Source: Actinomycetota bacterium (GTDB lineage Bacteria > Actinomycetota > Actinomycetes > Streptosporangiales > Streptosporangiaceae). From it: a stretch of 42,842 nt of DNA. The stretch is from NCBI GenBank assembly GCA_003242605.1, contig QGUZ01000008.1:1-42842 (forward strand). The letters are read 5' to 3'. Below the pieces are notes generated by a model. The model searched no databases, was not told where the DNA came from, and was given only the letters and a program-made list of their open reading frames with translations. Below, piece after piece: positions 21,554 to 31,895 of the stretch. How positions within the stretch are numbered: the first letter of the stretch is position 1; every line of letters starts with the position of its first letter. Made by a program: the position numbers and the translations under genes.

Positions 21554-21988
21554 TCACCGGCCGACCTCCACCACGCCGTCGTTCAGGCGGATCGCGTAGA
21601 CCGGCACCGAGACCTCCGGGTCGTCCAGGCACACCCCACTGACCAGCGAGAACACCTGCTTGTACATGGGCGAGGCGACGGTGGGCTCGCCGCGCCGGGT
21701 GCCGACGATGCCGCGGGAGAGCACGTAGGCCCCGCTGAACGGGTCGCGGTTGCCGATCGCGTACAGCGCGCCGTCGAAGGTGCGGAAGATCGCGATCTGG
21801 TGGCCGTCGACGAGCGCGCAGGCGCCGCGCTCGGGCAGCAGGTCGGTGTACGCGCAGACCGGGGTCCAGGTCCGCACCCGGCCGCGGACGGCGGTGCCGG
21901 TCGCCGTGGCCGTGGGCGGGGTGGCGAGTTCGGGCGCCTCGAGACGGGACGCTTCGAGGTGGGACGCCTCGAGATGGGACACTGTCAT
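21554..21988 (-). CDS. nirD: Nitrite reductase [NAD(P)H] small subunit
   Basis: 144 residues; the ATG overlaps the nirB stop (ATGA). About 35-144 is the Rieske-like NirD fold (WTPVCAYTDLLPERGACALVDG, shortened here, then PMYKQVFSLVSGVC). As in most NirD proteins, the Cys/His pairs of a true Rieske cluster are missing. It assists the large subunit in reducing nitrite to ammonium in the cytoplasm. The first 19 residues are an unusual extension made of three tandem SHLEA-like repeats (15-bp units in the DNA). Confidence 0.92.
   Translation of the reverse strand: MTVSHLEASHLEASRLEAPELATPPTATATGTAVRGRVRTWTPVCAYTDLLPERGACALVDGHQIAIFRTFDGALYAIGNRDPFSGAYVLSRGIVGTRRGEPTVASPMYKQVFSLVSGVCLDDPEVSVPVYAIRLNDGVVEVGR
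21935..21979 (-). repeat. Three 15-bp tandem repeats in the nirD 5' end
   Basis: Units at 21965-21979, 21950-21964 and 21935-21949 read TCC CAT CTC GAG GCG, TCC CAC CTC GAA GCG and TCC CGT CTC GAG GCG. They encode SHLEA, SHLEA and SRLEA. Two of the three differences between units are synonymous. Confidence 0.85.
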
Positions 21989-24480
21989 CGGACCGTCTCC
22001 AGCGGGATCATCACGGGCTTGATCTGGTCGCGCTCGATCTCGAAGGTGATCGAGGGGTCGGGCGTGTCGGGCGCGTTGATGAAGCTGACGAACCGGCGCA
22101 GCTTCTCCGGGTCCTCCAACGTGGCGCGCCACTCGTCGACGTAGCCGGTCACGTGCCGCTCCATCTGCGCGTCGAGCTCCGCGCAGATGCCGAGGGAGTC
22201 CTCGATGATCACCTCGCGGAGGCGGTCGAGGCCGCCCTCGAGGTTCTCCAGCCAGTCGGAGGTGCGCTGCAGCCGGTCGGCGGTGCGGATGTAGTACATG
22301 AGGAACCGGTCGATGGTGCGCACCAGCTCCTCGTCGGACAGGTCGGAGGCGAGCAGGTCGGCGTGCCGCGGCCGGAACCCGCCGTTGCCGCCGACGTAGA
22401 GGTTCCAGCCGCGCTCGGTGGCGATCACGCCGAAGTCCTTGCCGCGCGCCTCGGCGCACTCGCGGGCGCAGCCGGACACCGCCGCCTTGATCTTGTGGGG
22501 CGCGCGCAGGCCCCGGTAGCGCAGCTCGAGCGCGATCGCCATGCCGACCGAGTCCTGCACGCCGTACCGGCACCAGGTGGAGCCGACGCAGGACTTGACC
22601 GTGCGCACGGCCTTGCCGTACGCGTGGCCGGACTCGAAGCCGGCGTCGACGAGCCGCTTCCAGATCGCGGGGAGCTGCTCGACGCGGGCGCCGAGCAGGT
22701 CGATCCGCTGCGCCCCGGTGATCTTGGTGTAGAGGCCGAAGTCGCGGGCGACCTCGCCGAGGACGATGAGCTTCTCCGGGGTGATCTCGCCGCCGGGGAT
22801 GCGCGGCACCACCGAGTAGGTGCCGTTCTTTTGGATGTTGGCGAGGAAGTGGTCGTTGGTGTCCTGGAGCGCGGCCTGCTCGCCGTCGAGGATGTGGCCG
22901 TTGCCGAGCGAGGCGAGGATGGAGGCCACGGCGGGCTTGCAGATGTCGCAGCCGCGGCCGGTGCCGTACTCGGCGATGAGCCGGGAGAACGAGGTGATGC
23001 GGCGCACCCGGACGATGTCGAACAGCTCGGCCCGGCTGTAGGCGAAGTGCTCGCACATCGCCTTGCCCTGCTGCACCCCGGACCGCTCGAGCAGCCGCTT
23101 GAGCATCGGCACGCAGCTGCCGCAGCTGGTGCCGGCCCGGGTGCAGCCCTTGATCGCGGCGATGTCGGTGCAGCCCTCGTCGGCGATCGCGGCGCGGATG
23201 CGGCCGGCGCTGACGTTGTTGCACGAGCAGACCTGCGCGTCGTCGGGCAGGTCGACGGCGACCGCGCCGGTGCCGCCGAACAGCAGCTCGGTGGGGCTGC
23301 CGGGCAGCTCGCGGCCGACGAGCGGGCGCAGCGTCTGGTAGGCGCGGGCGTCGCCGACGCAGATGCCGCCGAGCAGGGTGCGGGCGTCGTCGCTGACGAA
23401 CAGCCTGTGGTAGACGCCCTCCACCGGGTCGAGGTAGGTGACGTCGAGCGCGCCCTCGGGGGCGATGTCGCCGAAGCTCGCCACGTCGACGCCGAGCAGC
23501 TTGAGCTTGGTCGAGGTGTCGGCGCCGGTGAACCCGGCGGTGCCGCCGCAGACGCGGTCGGCGGCCACCTCGGCCATGGTGCGGCACGGGCCGACCAGGC
23601 CGTGCACCGTGCCGCCGGCGAGCGCGCACTCGCCGATCGCGTAGATCGCCGGGTCGGCGGTGCGCATGCCCTCGTCGACGACGATCCCGCCGCGCTCGCC
23701 GACCGGCAGGCCCGCCGCGCGGGCCAGCTCGTCGCGGGGCCGTACCCCGGCGGAGAACACCACCAGCCCGGCCTCGATCACCTCGCCGCCGGAGAGCACC
23801 ACCCGGGCGACGGCGCCGTCGGGCCCGGCCTCGATGCGCTCCACGCCGGCGCCGGTGTGCACCGACAGGCCGAGCGCCTCGACGTGGCGGCGCAGCACCG
23901 CGCCGCCGCCCTCGTCGACCTGGCGGGGCATGAGCCGGTCGGCCACCTCGACCACATGGGTGGCGAGGCCGAGGCCGCGCAGCGCGTCGGCGGCCTCGAG
24001 GCCGAGCAGGCCGCCGCCGACCACCACCCCGCTCGTGACGTGCCCGGCGCGCTCGCGGATCGCGTCCAGGTCCTCGATGGTGCGGTAGACGTGGCAGCCG
24101 GGCAGGTCGCGCCCGGGCACCGGCGGCACGAACGGCCGGGAGCCGGTGGCGAGCACGAGCACGTCGTACGGCTCGGCGTGCCCGGAGGCGGTGCGCACCG
24201 TGCGGGCCGCTCGGTCGACGGCGACCACCGGGTCGCCGAGGCGGGCGGTCACGCCCTCGGGCATAGGGTAGGTGAGGTCCTCGGCGGTCTTGCCGCCGAG
24301 GTAGGAGGTGAGGGCGACCCGGTCGTAGGCGGGCCGCGGCTCCTCGCCGAGCACGGTGATCGCGCCGTCGAAGCCGAGCTCCCCCAGCCTCTCGACGAAC
24401 CGGTGGGCGGCCGGGCCGTACCCGGCGACGACGACCCGCGTCGCCGCGCCGCTCCCCCGGCCGGCGGTCGTGGTGCTCAC
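21985..24480 (-). CDS. nirB: Nitrite reductase [NAD(P)H] large subunit
   Basis: 831 residues from GTG 24480 with GAGGAGGTG upstream. Domains in order: FAD/NAD(P)H oxidoreductase (1-~310; VVVAGYGPAAH and VVVGGGLLGLEAA nucleotide motifs), a BFD-like [2Fe-2S] domain (C418, C420, C453, C456), a second small cysteine domain (C476, C511, C514), then the siroheme/[4Fe-4S] reductase part with ligands C631/C637 (CVGSTWC) and C671/C675 (SGCAREC). All key residues are present. It takes electrons from NAD(P)H through FAD to siroheme and reduces nitrite to ammonium. It is preceded by a related FAD protein with a GTGA overlap and followed by nirD. Confidence 0.97.
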   Translation of the reverse strand: MSTTTAGRGSGAATRVVVAGYGPAAHRFVERLGELGFDGAITVLGEEPRPAYDRVALTSYLGGKTAEDLTYPMPEGVTARLGDPVVAVDRAARTVRTASGHAEPYDVLVLATGSRPFVPPVPGRDLPGCHVYRTIEDLDAIRERAGHVTSGVVVGGGLLGLEAADALRGLGLATHVVEVADRLMPRQVDEGGGAVLRRHVEALGLSVHTGAGVERIEAGPDGAVARVVLSGGEVIEAGLVVFSAGVRPRDELARAAGLPVGERGGIVVDEGMRTADPAIYAIGECALAGGTVHGLVGPCRTMAEVAADRVCGGTAGFTGADTSTKLKLLGVDVASFGDIAPEGALDVTYLDPVEGVYHRLFVSDDARTLLGGICVGDARAYQTLRPLVGRELPGSPTELLFGGTGAVAVDLPDDAQVCSCNNVSAGRIRAAIADEGCTDIAAIKGCTRAGTSCGSCVPMLKRLLERSGVQQGKAMCEHFAYSRAELFDIVRVRRITSFSRLIAEYGTGRGCDICKPAVASILASLGNGHILDGEQAALQDTNDHFLANIQKNGTYSVVPRIPGGEITPEKLIVLGEVARDFGLYTKITGAQRIDLLGARVEQLPAIWKRLVDAGFESGHAYGKAVRTVKSCVGSTWCRYGVQDSVGMAIALELRYRGLRAPHKIKAAVSGCARECAEARGKDFGVIATERGWNLYVGGNGGFRPRHADLLASDLSDEELVRTIDRFLMYYIRTADRLQRTSDWLENLEGGLDRLREVIIEDSLGICAELDAQMERHVTGYVDEWRATLEDPEKLRRFVSFINAPDTPDPSITFEIERDQIKPVMIPLETVR

Positions 24481-25960
24481 GCCGGCACCTCCTCTCGTTC
24501 CTGGTCTCGCTGATGCGCGTCCCGGGCGCGCAGCCCGTTGACGATGCCCTCGACGTCCGCGCGGCAGCTCCCGCACCCGGTGCCGGCCCGGGTGGCGGCG
24601 ACGACGGCGGCGACGTCGCGGGCCCCGGCGGCCCAGCAGGCCCGGATGCGGCCCGCGGTGACGTTGTTGCAGCGGCACACGGTCGCCGAGTCGGGGATGC
24701 GGTCCGGGCCGGCCGCGTCCGCCCCGGCGAGGCCGGGGAACAGCAGCCCGGCCCGGTCGCGGGGCAGCGGCGCGCCCCGGTCGTAGAGCTGGGTGAGGGT
24801 GCCGATCGCCGGGCTGTCGCCGAGCAGGATCGCCCCGACGAGGCGGTCGTCGCGGATGACGAGCTTGCGGTAGGTCCCGTCGCGGTGGTGGCTGAACCGG
24901 ACCACCTCGGCGTCGTCCTCGGTGAGCCGGGTCTCCCCCATCGCGGCGAGCTCGACCCCGGCGGCCTTGAGCCGGGTGACGGTGCGGGAGCCGGTGTACC
25001 GGGCGGTGGGGTCGGTCCCGGTGATCAGGCCGGCGACCACGGCGGCCTGCTCCCAGGCGGGGGCGACCAGGCCGTACACGGTCCCGGCGTGCTGGCAGCA
25101 CTCGCCGATCGCGTGGATCGCCGGGTCGTCGGTGCGCAGCTCGTCGTCGACGACGATGCCCCGGTCGACCTCGAGGCCGGCGGCGCGGGCGAGCCCGGTG
25201 ACCGGGCGCACCCCGCAGGCGAGCACCACCAGGTCGGCCGGGATGCTCTCCCCGCCGGCGAGCTCCACCCGGTGGCCGGGACCGTCGGCGCGGATCGCGG
25301 TGACCGTGGCGCCGGTGCGGACCGCCACGCCGAGCCGGCCGAGGGTGCGGCCCAGCACGAGCCCGGCCTCGGCGTCGAGCTGCCGCTCCATCAGGTGCTC
25401 GGCGAGGTGCACCAGGGTGACCGGCAGGCCGCGGCCGGCGAGCCCGCGGGCGGCCTCGACGCCGAGCAGCCCGCCGCCGATCACCACCGCGTGCCGGGCG
25501 GTGCGGGCCTGGGCGAGGATGCGCTCGCAGTCGTCGAGGGTGCGGAAGGCGACGGCCCGGCCGGCGCCCTCGATCGGGGGCACCACCGGCTCGGACCCGA
25601 GGGCGAGCACGAGCACGTCGTACGGCTCGCGGGTGCCGTCGGCCGCGATCACGGTCCTGGTCTCCCGGTCGATCGCGGTGACCGCGACGCCGAGCCGGGC
25701 GGTGACGTCGTGCCGCTCGTACCAGGCGGGGTCGAGCAGCCACACCTGCTCGGGGCGGGAGGTGCCGGCGACGACGTTCGACAGCAGCACCCGGTTGTAC
25801 GGCGGGCGGGGCCCGGGCGCCGACACGGTGATGCGGATCTCGGGGTCGCGGGCGCGCACCTCGGTGACGAGGCGGGAGCCGGACATGCCGTTGCCCACGA
25901 CGACGAGCCGCGGGGCGCGCACGCGGCCCCGGCGGCGGTGGCCGTTCAGCGGCAGCACGC

Positions 25961-25964
<4 letters not shown>
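24477..25964 (-). CDS. FAD/NADH oxidoreductase with BFD-like [2Fe-2S] domain, probable electron-transfer subunit of nitrate reductase
   Basis: 495 residues; the ATG overlaps the nasA stop (ATGA) and the stop overlaps the nirB start (GTGA). FAD motif VVVGNGMSGSRL (21-32), NAD motif VVIGGGLLGVEA (160-171), FAD-binding AIGECC near 285-290, and a C-terminal BFD-like domain with C430, C432, C464 and C467. It resembles the first half of NirB without the reductase half, so the pair likely arose by duplication. NasB/NasC-type proteins of this shape pass electrons from NADH to the molybdenum nitrate reductase. Its tight coupling to nasA supports that; direct proof is lacking. Confidence 0.88.
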
Positions 25965-28137
<2,173 letters not shown>

Positions 28138-28144
<7 letters not shown>

Positions 28145-28175
28145 CGTTGGGTCCCTCCTGTTACCGCTGTGCTAC
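28138..28175 (-). promoter_or_regulatory. GlnR-box-like site at the nasA 5' end
   Basis: On the minus strand four half-sites follow at exact 6-nt spacers: GTAGC, GTAAC, GACCC, GAAAC. This is the 11-bp-period layout of actinobacterial GlnR boxes (GTNAC-n6-GAAAC twice); the second and fourth half-sites fit well, the third poorly. It overlaps the GTG 28144 start and its ribosome site. Confidence 0.45.
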
Positions 28176-28265
28176 AAGGCGCCAACCGCCTTCACGCCGC
28201 CGTTTCCTCGCGGTGAGCGGCTCCCACGGTGCGGATCCGCGGCGGTGAGGCCGCCCGCATGGGGA

Positions 28266-28298
28266 CGCGGGCGCCGCCGGTCCGGGGCCGCGCCCGCG
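28266..28298 (-). terminator. Hairpin after narK
   Basis: Perfect 9-bp arms CGCGGGCGC/GCGCCCGCG with a 15-nt loop lie 49 nt past the narK stop. It suggests that narK ends here and nasA has its own promoter. Confidence 0.45.
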
Positions 28299-28346
28299 AG
28301 AGTCGGAGGTCGGGGGTCGGCGTGCCGGTCGCGCCGGTGGGCGGGG

Positions 28347-29723
28347 TCAGACGCGCGCCGAGGCGAGGCTGGGCACGAACCGCACGCCGACGGTCCGCAG
28401 GTAGCACCACCAGGTGACGGCGAAGCACACCGCGTAGAAGGCGGCGAAGGCGACCAGGGCCGAGGTGGCGCCGCCGGTGGCGGCGATCGAGGTGCCGAAG
28501 CCGCGGTTGATGAAGAACCCGCCGTAGGCGCCGATCGCGGAGATCAGGCCGATCGCGGCCGAGCTGTTGCGCTTGCCGGCGAGCAGCGCCGCGGCGTACG
28601 CCTTCTCGTCGGCGGGATCGACGCCCTCGACGGCCTTCGCCCGGAAGATCGCGGGGATCATGCGGTACGTCGAGCCGTTGCCGATGCCGGTGGTGGCGAC
28701 GAGCAGCATGTAGGCGCCGAAGAACAGCCAGACGTTGTGGGTGGACAGGCCGAGGCCGACCAGGCCGACCGAGCCGATCATGGCGGCGAAGTTCCACAGC
28801 GTCACCCGGGCCCCGCCGAGCCGGTCGGCGAGCCAGCCGCCGGCGGGCCGGACCAGCGAGCCGATCAGCGCGCCGAGGAAGGCGAGGCCGACCAGCCCGC
28901 CGTGCTCGGGGAACTGGCTGGTGATGAGCAGCGGGAACGCCGTGGTGTAGCCGATGAACGAGCCGAACGTGCCGATGTAGAGGAAGGACATGATCCACGT
29001 CTGGGCCCGGCCGGCGACCCGGAGCTGCTCACGCGGGTCGGCCTTGGCGGTGGTGAGGTTGTCCATGAACAGCCACGCGCCGGCCGCGGCGATGACGATC
29101 AGCGGCACCCACACCAGCCCGGCCGCGGCGAGGCCGAACGCGGTGATCACCGGCGGCATGAGCAGCTGCACCGAGCCGACGCCGATGTTGCCGCCGGCGG
29201 CGTTGAGGCCGAGCGCCCAGCCCTGCCGGTTCTCCGGGTAGAAGTAGGTGATGTTCGCCATGCTCGAGGCGAAGTTGCCGCCGCCGAACCCGGCCGTCGC
29301 GGCGATCACCAGGAACACCCAGTACGGCGTGGCCGGGTCGCTCACCGCCACCGCGAGCAGCACCGCGGGGATGAGCAGCAGCGCCGCGCTCACCATGGTC
29401 CAGTTGCGGCCGCCGAACCTCGCGGGGGCGAAGGTGTACGGCAGGCGCAGCGTGGAGCCGATCAGGTTGGGCAGCGCCACGAGCCAGAACAGCTGGTCGG
29501 TGGTGAACTCGTAGGCGCCGAGCCGTACCGTGACGATGCTCCAGATCGTCCACAGCGAAAAGCCGAGGTGCTCGGCGAGGATGGACCAGATCAGGTTGCG
29601 GCGGGCGACCTTCTTCCCGGTGGTCTCCCAGAACGCCGGGTCGTCGGGGCGCCAGTCGCTGATCCAGCGCCCCTTGGGCCGCCCTGCCGCCTGCCCGGTG
29701 CGGGCCGTGCCGGCCACCGTCAT
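28347..29723 (-). CDS. narK: Nitrate/nitrite transporter, MFS NNP family
   Basis: 458 residues from an ATG with GGGAGGAACG before it. Twelve membrane segments are predicted. NNP signature regions are present: GGGNFASSMANITYFYP with the nearby GWALGLNAAGGNIGVG in the first half, and GIGNGSTYRMIPAIF in the second half. The N-terminal ~40 residues are cytoplasmic (ISDWRPDDPAFWE, typical of NarK/NasA transporters of this group). It imports nitrate and may exchange nitrite. First gene of the nitrate block, with its own regulatory region and a hairpin behind it. Confidence 0.94.
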   Translation of the reverse strand: MTVAGTARTGQAAGRPKGRWISDWRPDDPAFWETTGKKVARRNLIWSILAEHLGFSLWTIWSIVTVRLGAYEFTTDQLFWLVALPNLIGSTLRLPYTFAPARFGGRNWTMVSAALLLIPAVLLAVAVSDPATPYWVFLVIAATAGFGGGNFASSMANITYFYPENRQGWALGLNAAGGNIGVGSVQLLMPPVITAFGLAAAGLVWVPLIVIAAAGAWLFMDNLTTAKADPREQLRVAGRAQTWIMSFLYIGTFGSFIGYTTAFPLLITSQFPEHGGLVGLAFLGALIGSLVRPAGGWLADRLGGARVTLWNFAAMIGSVGLVGLGLSTHNVWLFFGAYMLLVATTGIGNGSTYRMIPAIFRAKAVEGVDPADEKAYAAALLAGKRNSSAAIGLISAIGAYGGFFINRGFGTSIAATGGATSALVAFAAFYAVCFAVTWWCYLRTVGVRFVPSLASARV

Positions 29724-29777
29724 CGTTCCTCCCGCGTGCGTTCCGCTTCGGCCAGGGATGGGGGATTTCGGGCACCG

Positions 29778-29783
29778 AAGCTA
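29778..29783 (-). promoter_or_regulatory. Candidate narK -10 box TAGCTT
   Basis: TAGCTT lies 54 nt upstream of the narK ATG, with no good -35 element. The operator-like repeats end 30 nt upstream of it, which would suit an activator-dependent promoter. Confidence 0.35.
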
Positions 29784-29813
29784 GGTGGGCCGGATTACGC
29801 ACGACGACGTTCG

Positions 29814-29852
29814 GTGACCGTGCACCGGTTACATGTGACGCACCGGCGTAAC
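29814..29852 (-). promoter_or_regulatory. Two tandem operator-like units before narK
   Basis: Reading leftward, GTTAC-GCCGGTGC-GTCAC (29852-29835) and GTAAC-CGGTGCACG-GTCAC (29832-29814) follow each other with 2 nt between. The second is also an imperfect palindrome (GTAACCG/CGGTCAC). The half-sites resemble GlnR GTNAC elements, but the spacing differs, so NnaR or another regulator is possible. Confidence 0.45.
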
Positions 29853-29937
29853 GTGCAATCCACACGTTTCACGCGGGCAACATCGCGGAAACACGGCCTC
29901 CCGCGGGGCCGGCGGCGGAGCCGTGGGCGCCGCGCGC

Positions 29938-29943
29938 TACGGT
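29938..29943 (+). promoter_or_regulatory. Candidate -10 box TACGGT for def
   Basis: TACGGT lies 58 nt before the deformylase start. The leader in between contains a perfect 7-bp hairpin (GGAAGGG/CCCTTCC, loop GGAA, 29955-29972). Confidence 0.35.
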
Positions 29944-30001
29944 TGGGCCGCGGCGGAAGGGGGAACCCTTCCCTCCGGTGTCGTCACCCCGGGGAGTGCA
30001 C

Positions 30002-30556
30002 GTGACCAGGCGAGGGCAGGCCGGAGGTGCCGGCAGGCATCGGATCCGGCTCTTCGACGATCCGGCGTTGCGGGTTCCGTGCGAGCCGGTCGTCACATTC
30101 GACCGTTCGGTACGCGATCTCGTCAAGTCCCTGCATCAGGTGATGCGCGCGGGGCCGGGCCGCGCCGGTCTCGCCGCGCCGCAGCTCGGCGTGCCGCTGC
30201 GCGTGATCGCGTTCGACGTGGACGGGCGGAGCGGGCATCTGGTGAACCCGCGGCTGGAGGCGTCCGGGCGGCGCGTGGTCGCGGACGAGGCGTGCCTGTC
30301 CGCGCCCGGGCTGTGGTTCCCGGTGGAACGGTCCTTCTCGGTGGTCGCCCGCGGCCGGGACATGTACGGCCGGCCGCAGGTGATCCGCGCCATCGGCATG
30401 CTCGCGCGGGTCCTGCAGCACGAGGTCGACCACCTCGACGGCGTGCTGTTCACCGACCACCTCGCGCCGCAGGACCGGGAGCGCTTCTTCGCCGCGTTCG
30501 CCGAGCTGACCGAATCCGGGGCGGCCGGGCGCGGGCGGGCCGTGCCCGAGCGCTAG
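30002..30556 (+). CDS. def: Peptide deformylase
   Basis: 184 residues from GTG 30002, with GGGGAG 5 nt upstream. All three metal-site motifs are present: GRAGLAAPQLG (53-63), DEACLS with the metal Cys at 98, and QHEVDHLDG with H140/E141/H144. It removes the formyl group from new proteins. The usual EGCLS is EACLS here, a Gly-to-Ala change next to the ligand Cys. The N-terminus is basic and the C-terminal tail is short. It may be one of two deformylases, as many actinobacteria carry two. Convergent with mshC. Confidence 0.93.
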   Translation: MTRRGQAGGAGRHRIRLFDDPALRVPCEPVVTFDRSVRDLVKSLHQVMRAGPGRAGLAAPQLGVPLRVIAFDVDGRSGHLVNPRLEASGRRVVADEACLSAPGLWFPVERSFSVVARGRDMYGRPQVIRAIGMLARVLQHEVDHLDGVLFTDHLAPQDRERFFAAFAELTESGAAGRGRAVPER

Positions 30557-30559
30557 CCG

Positions 30560-30586
30560 CGGCCCGGCCGGGTCACGGCCGGGCCG
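30560..30586. terminator. Bidirectional terminator between def and mshC
   Basis: Perfect 11-bp arms CGGCCCGGCCG/CGGCCGGGCCG with a 5-nt loop fill the gap between the two convergent stop codons. Confidence 0.65.
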
Positions 30587-31804
30587 TCACAGCGCGACGC
30601 CGAGCAGGGCGTCGGCGAGGTCCCGGACGAGGGCCGGGGCCTGCGGGTCGTCGCCGTCGGCGGCGGCCCAGGCGTCCACGGCCGCGAGCGCGCCGGGGGT
30701 GTCGAGGTCGTCGGCGAGCCGCTCGCGCACCGTGGCGAGCAGCGGCCGGGCGTCGGGGCCGCGGTCCCGGGCGACGGCGGCCCGCCACCGGGCGAGCCGC
30801 TCGGCGGCGGCCCGGCCGAGCGCGGGCGTCCACTCCCAGTCGGCGCGGTAGTGGTGGGCGAGCAGCGCGAGCCGGATCGCCATGGGGTCGAGCTCGCGCC
30901 GCAGCTCGGAGACGAACACGAGGTTGCCGCGCGACTTCGACATCTTCTCGCCGTCGAGGGCGACCATGCCGCTGTGCACCACGCTCCGGGCGAACGGCCA
31001 CTCCCCGGTCACCACGTGGCCCTCGCTCGCGCCCATCTCGTGGTGCGGGAAGACCAGGTCGCTGCCGCCGCCCATGAGGTCGAAGCCGGGGCCGAGGTTG
31101 GCGAGCGCGATCGTGGTGCACTCGATGTGCCAGCCGGGGCGGCCGCGGCCGAGCGGGGAGGGCCAGGACGGCTCGCCGGGGCGCTCGGCGCGCCACAGCA
31201 GCCAGTCGAGGCGGTGCCGCTTGCCGGGCCGGTCCGGGTCGCCGCCCCGCTCGGCGAACAGCGCGAGCATCTCCTCCTCGCCGTAGCCGGACACCGCGCC
31301 GAACTTGGGCGCGGCGGCGGCCGAGAAGTACACGTCGCCGTCGAGCTCGTAGGCGACGCCCTTCTCGCGGAGCCGCACCACGGTCTCGGCGATCTCGTCG
31401 ATCACCTCGGTGACCGCGACGTACTCGCGCGGCGGCAGCACCCGCAGCGCGGCCATGTCCCCCCGGTACTTGTCGATCTCCGAGGCGGCCAGCTCCCGCC
31501 AGTCCGCCCCGATCGCCTCGGCCCGCTCCAGCAGCGGATCGTCCACGTCGGTGGCGTTCTGCACGTAGTGCACGCGGTGCCCGGCGTCCCGCCACACGCG
31601 GTTCACCATGTCGAAGGCCACATAGGTGTTGGCGTGGCCGAGGTGGGTGGCGTCGTAGGGGGTGACGCCGCAGACGTACATGCGCGCCTCGCCCGGGCCG
31701 GCCGGGCCGACCTCCCGGACCTGGCGGGCGGCGGTGTCGTACAGGCGCAGACGGTGCCCGGACCCGGGCAGGCGGGGAAGCTCTGGAGCGGACCACGAAC
31801 GCAT
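30587..31804 (-). CDS. mshC: L-cysteine:1-D-myo-inosityl 2-amino-2-deoxy-alpha-D-glucopyranoside ligase (mycothiol synthesis)
   Basis: 405 residues. It is a class I tRNA-synthetase-like enzyme, related to CysS but with the MshC N-terminus MRSWSAPELPRLPG. The zinc Cys is C45 (YVCGVTPYD), the HIGH motif is HLGH (54-57), further metal ligands are in GWHIECTTIA and FPHHEMGASE, and KMSKS is intact. It joins cysteine to glucosaminyl-inositol using ATP, the third of four dedicated steps to mycothiol. The start is fixed by a TAGGCT box 7 nt before the ATG and the absence of a ribosome site, so it is probably leaderless. Confidence 0.97.
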   Translation of the reverse strand: MRSWSAPELPRLPGSGHRLRLYDTAARQVREVGPAGPGEARMYVCGVTPYDATHLGHANTYVAFDMVNRVWRDAGHRVHYVQNATDVDDPLLERAEAIGADWRELAASEIDKYRGDMAALRVLPPREYVAVTEVIDEIAETVVRLREKGVAYELDGDVYFSAAAAPKFGAVSGYGEEEMLALFAERGGDPDRPGKRHRLDWLLWRAERPGEPSWPSPLGRGRPGWHIECTTIALANLGPGFDLMGGGSDLVFPHHEMGASEGHVVTGEWPFARSVVHSGMVALDGEKMSKSRGNLVFVSELRRELDPMAIRLALLAHHYRADWEWTPALGRAAAERLARWRAAVARDRGPDARPLLATVRERLADDLDTPGALAAVDAWAAADGDDPQAPALVRDLADALLGVAL

Positions 31805-31811
31805 ACGCCAG

Positions 31812-31817
31812 AGCCTA
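31812..31817 (-). promoter_or_regulatory. -10 box TAGGCT for leaderless mshC
   Basis: On the minus strand TAGGCT is followed by 7 nt (CTGGCGT with its first base after the box) and then the mshC ATG. No ribosome site is present. Confidence 0.55.
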
Positions 31818-31895
31818 TATGCGTCCGGCTCGGTCCCGATCACACCGGGGTGTCCGTTTTCACCCCCCGCTTTCCCCCACTCGCGCGGGCGGCGG

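Noticed and set aside
29955..29972. Riboswitch in the deformylase leader
   Set aside because: Only a single 7-bp hairpin is present and the leader is about 50 nt, too little for a known aptamer class.
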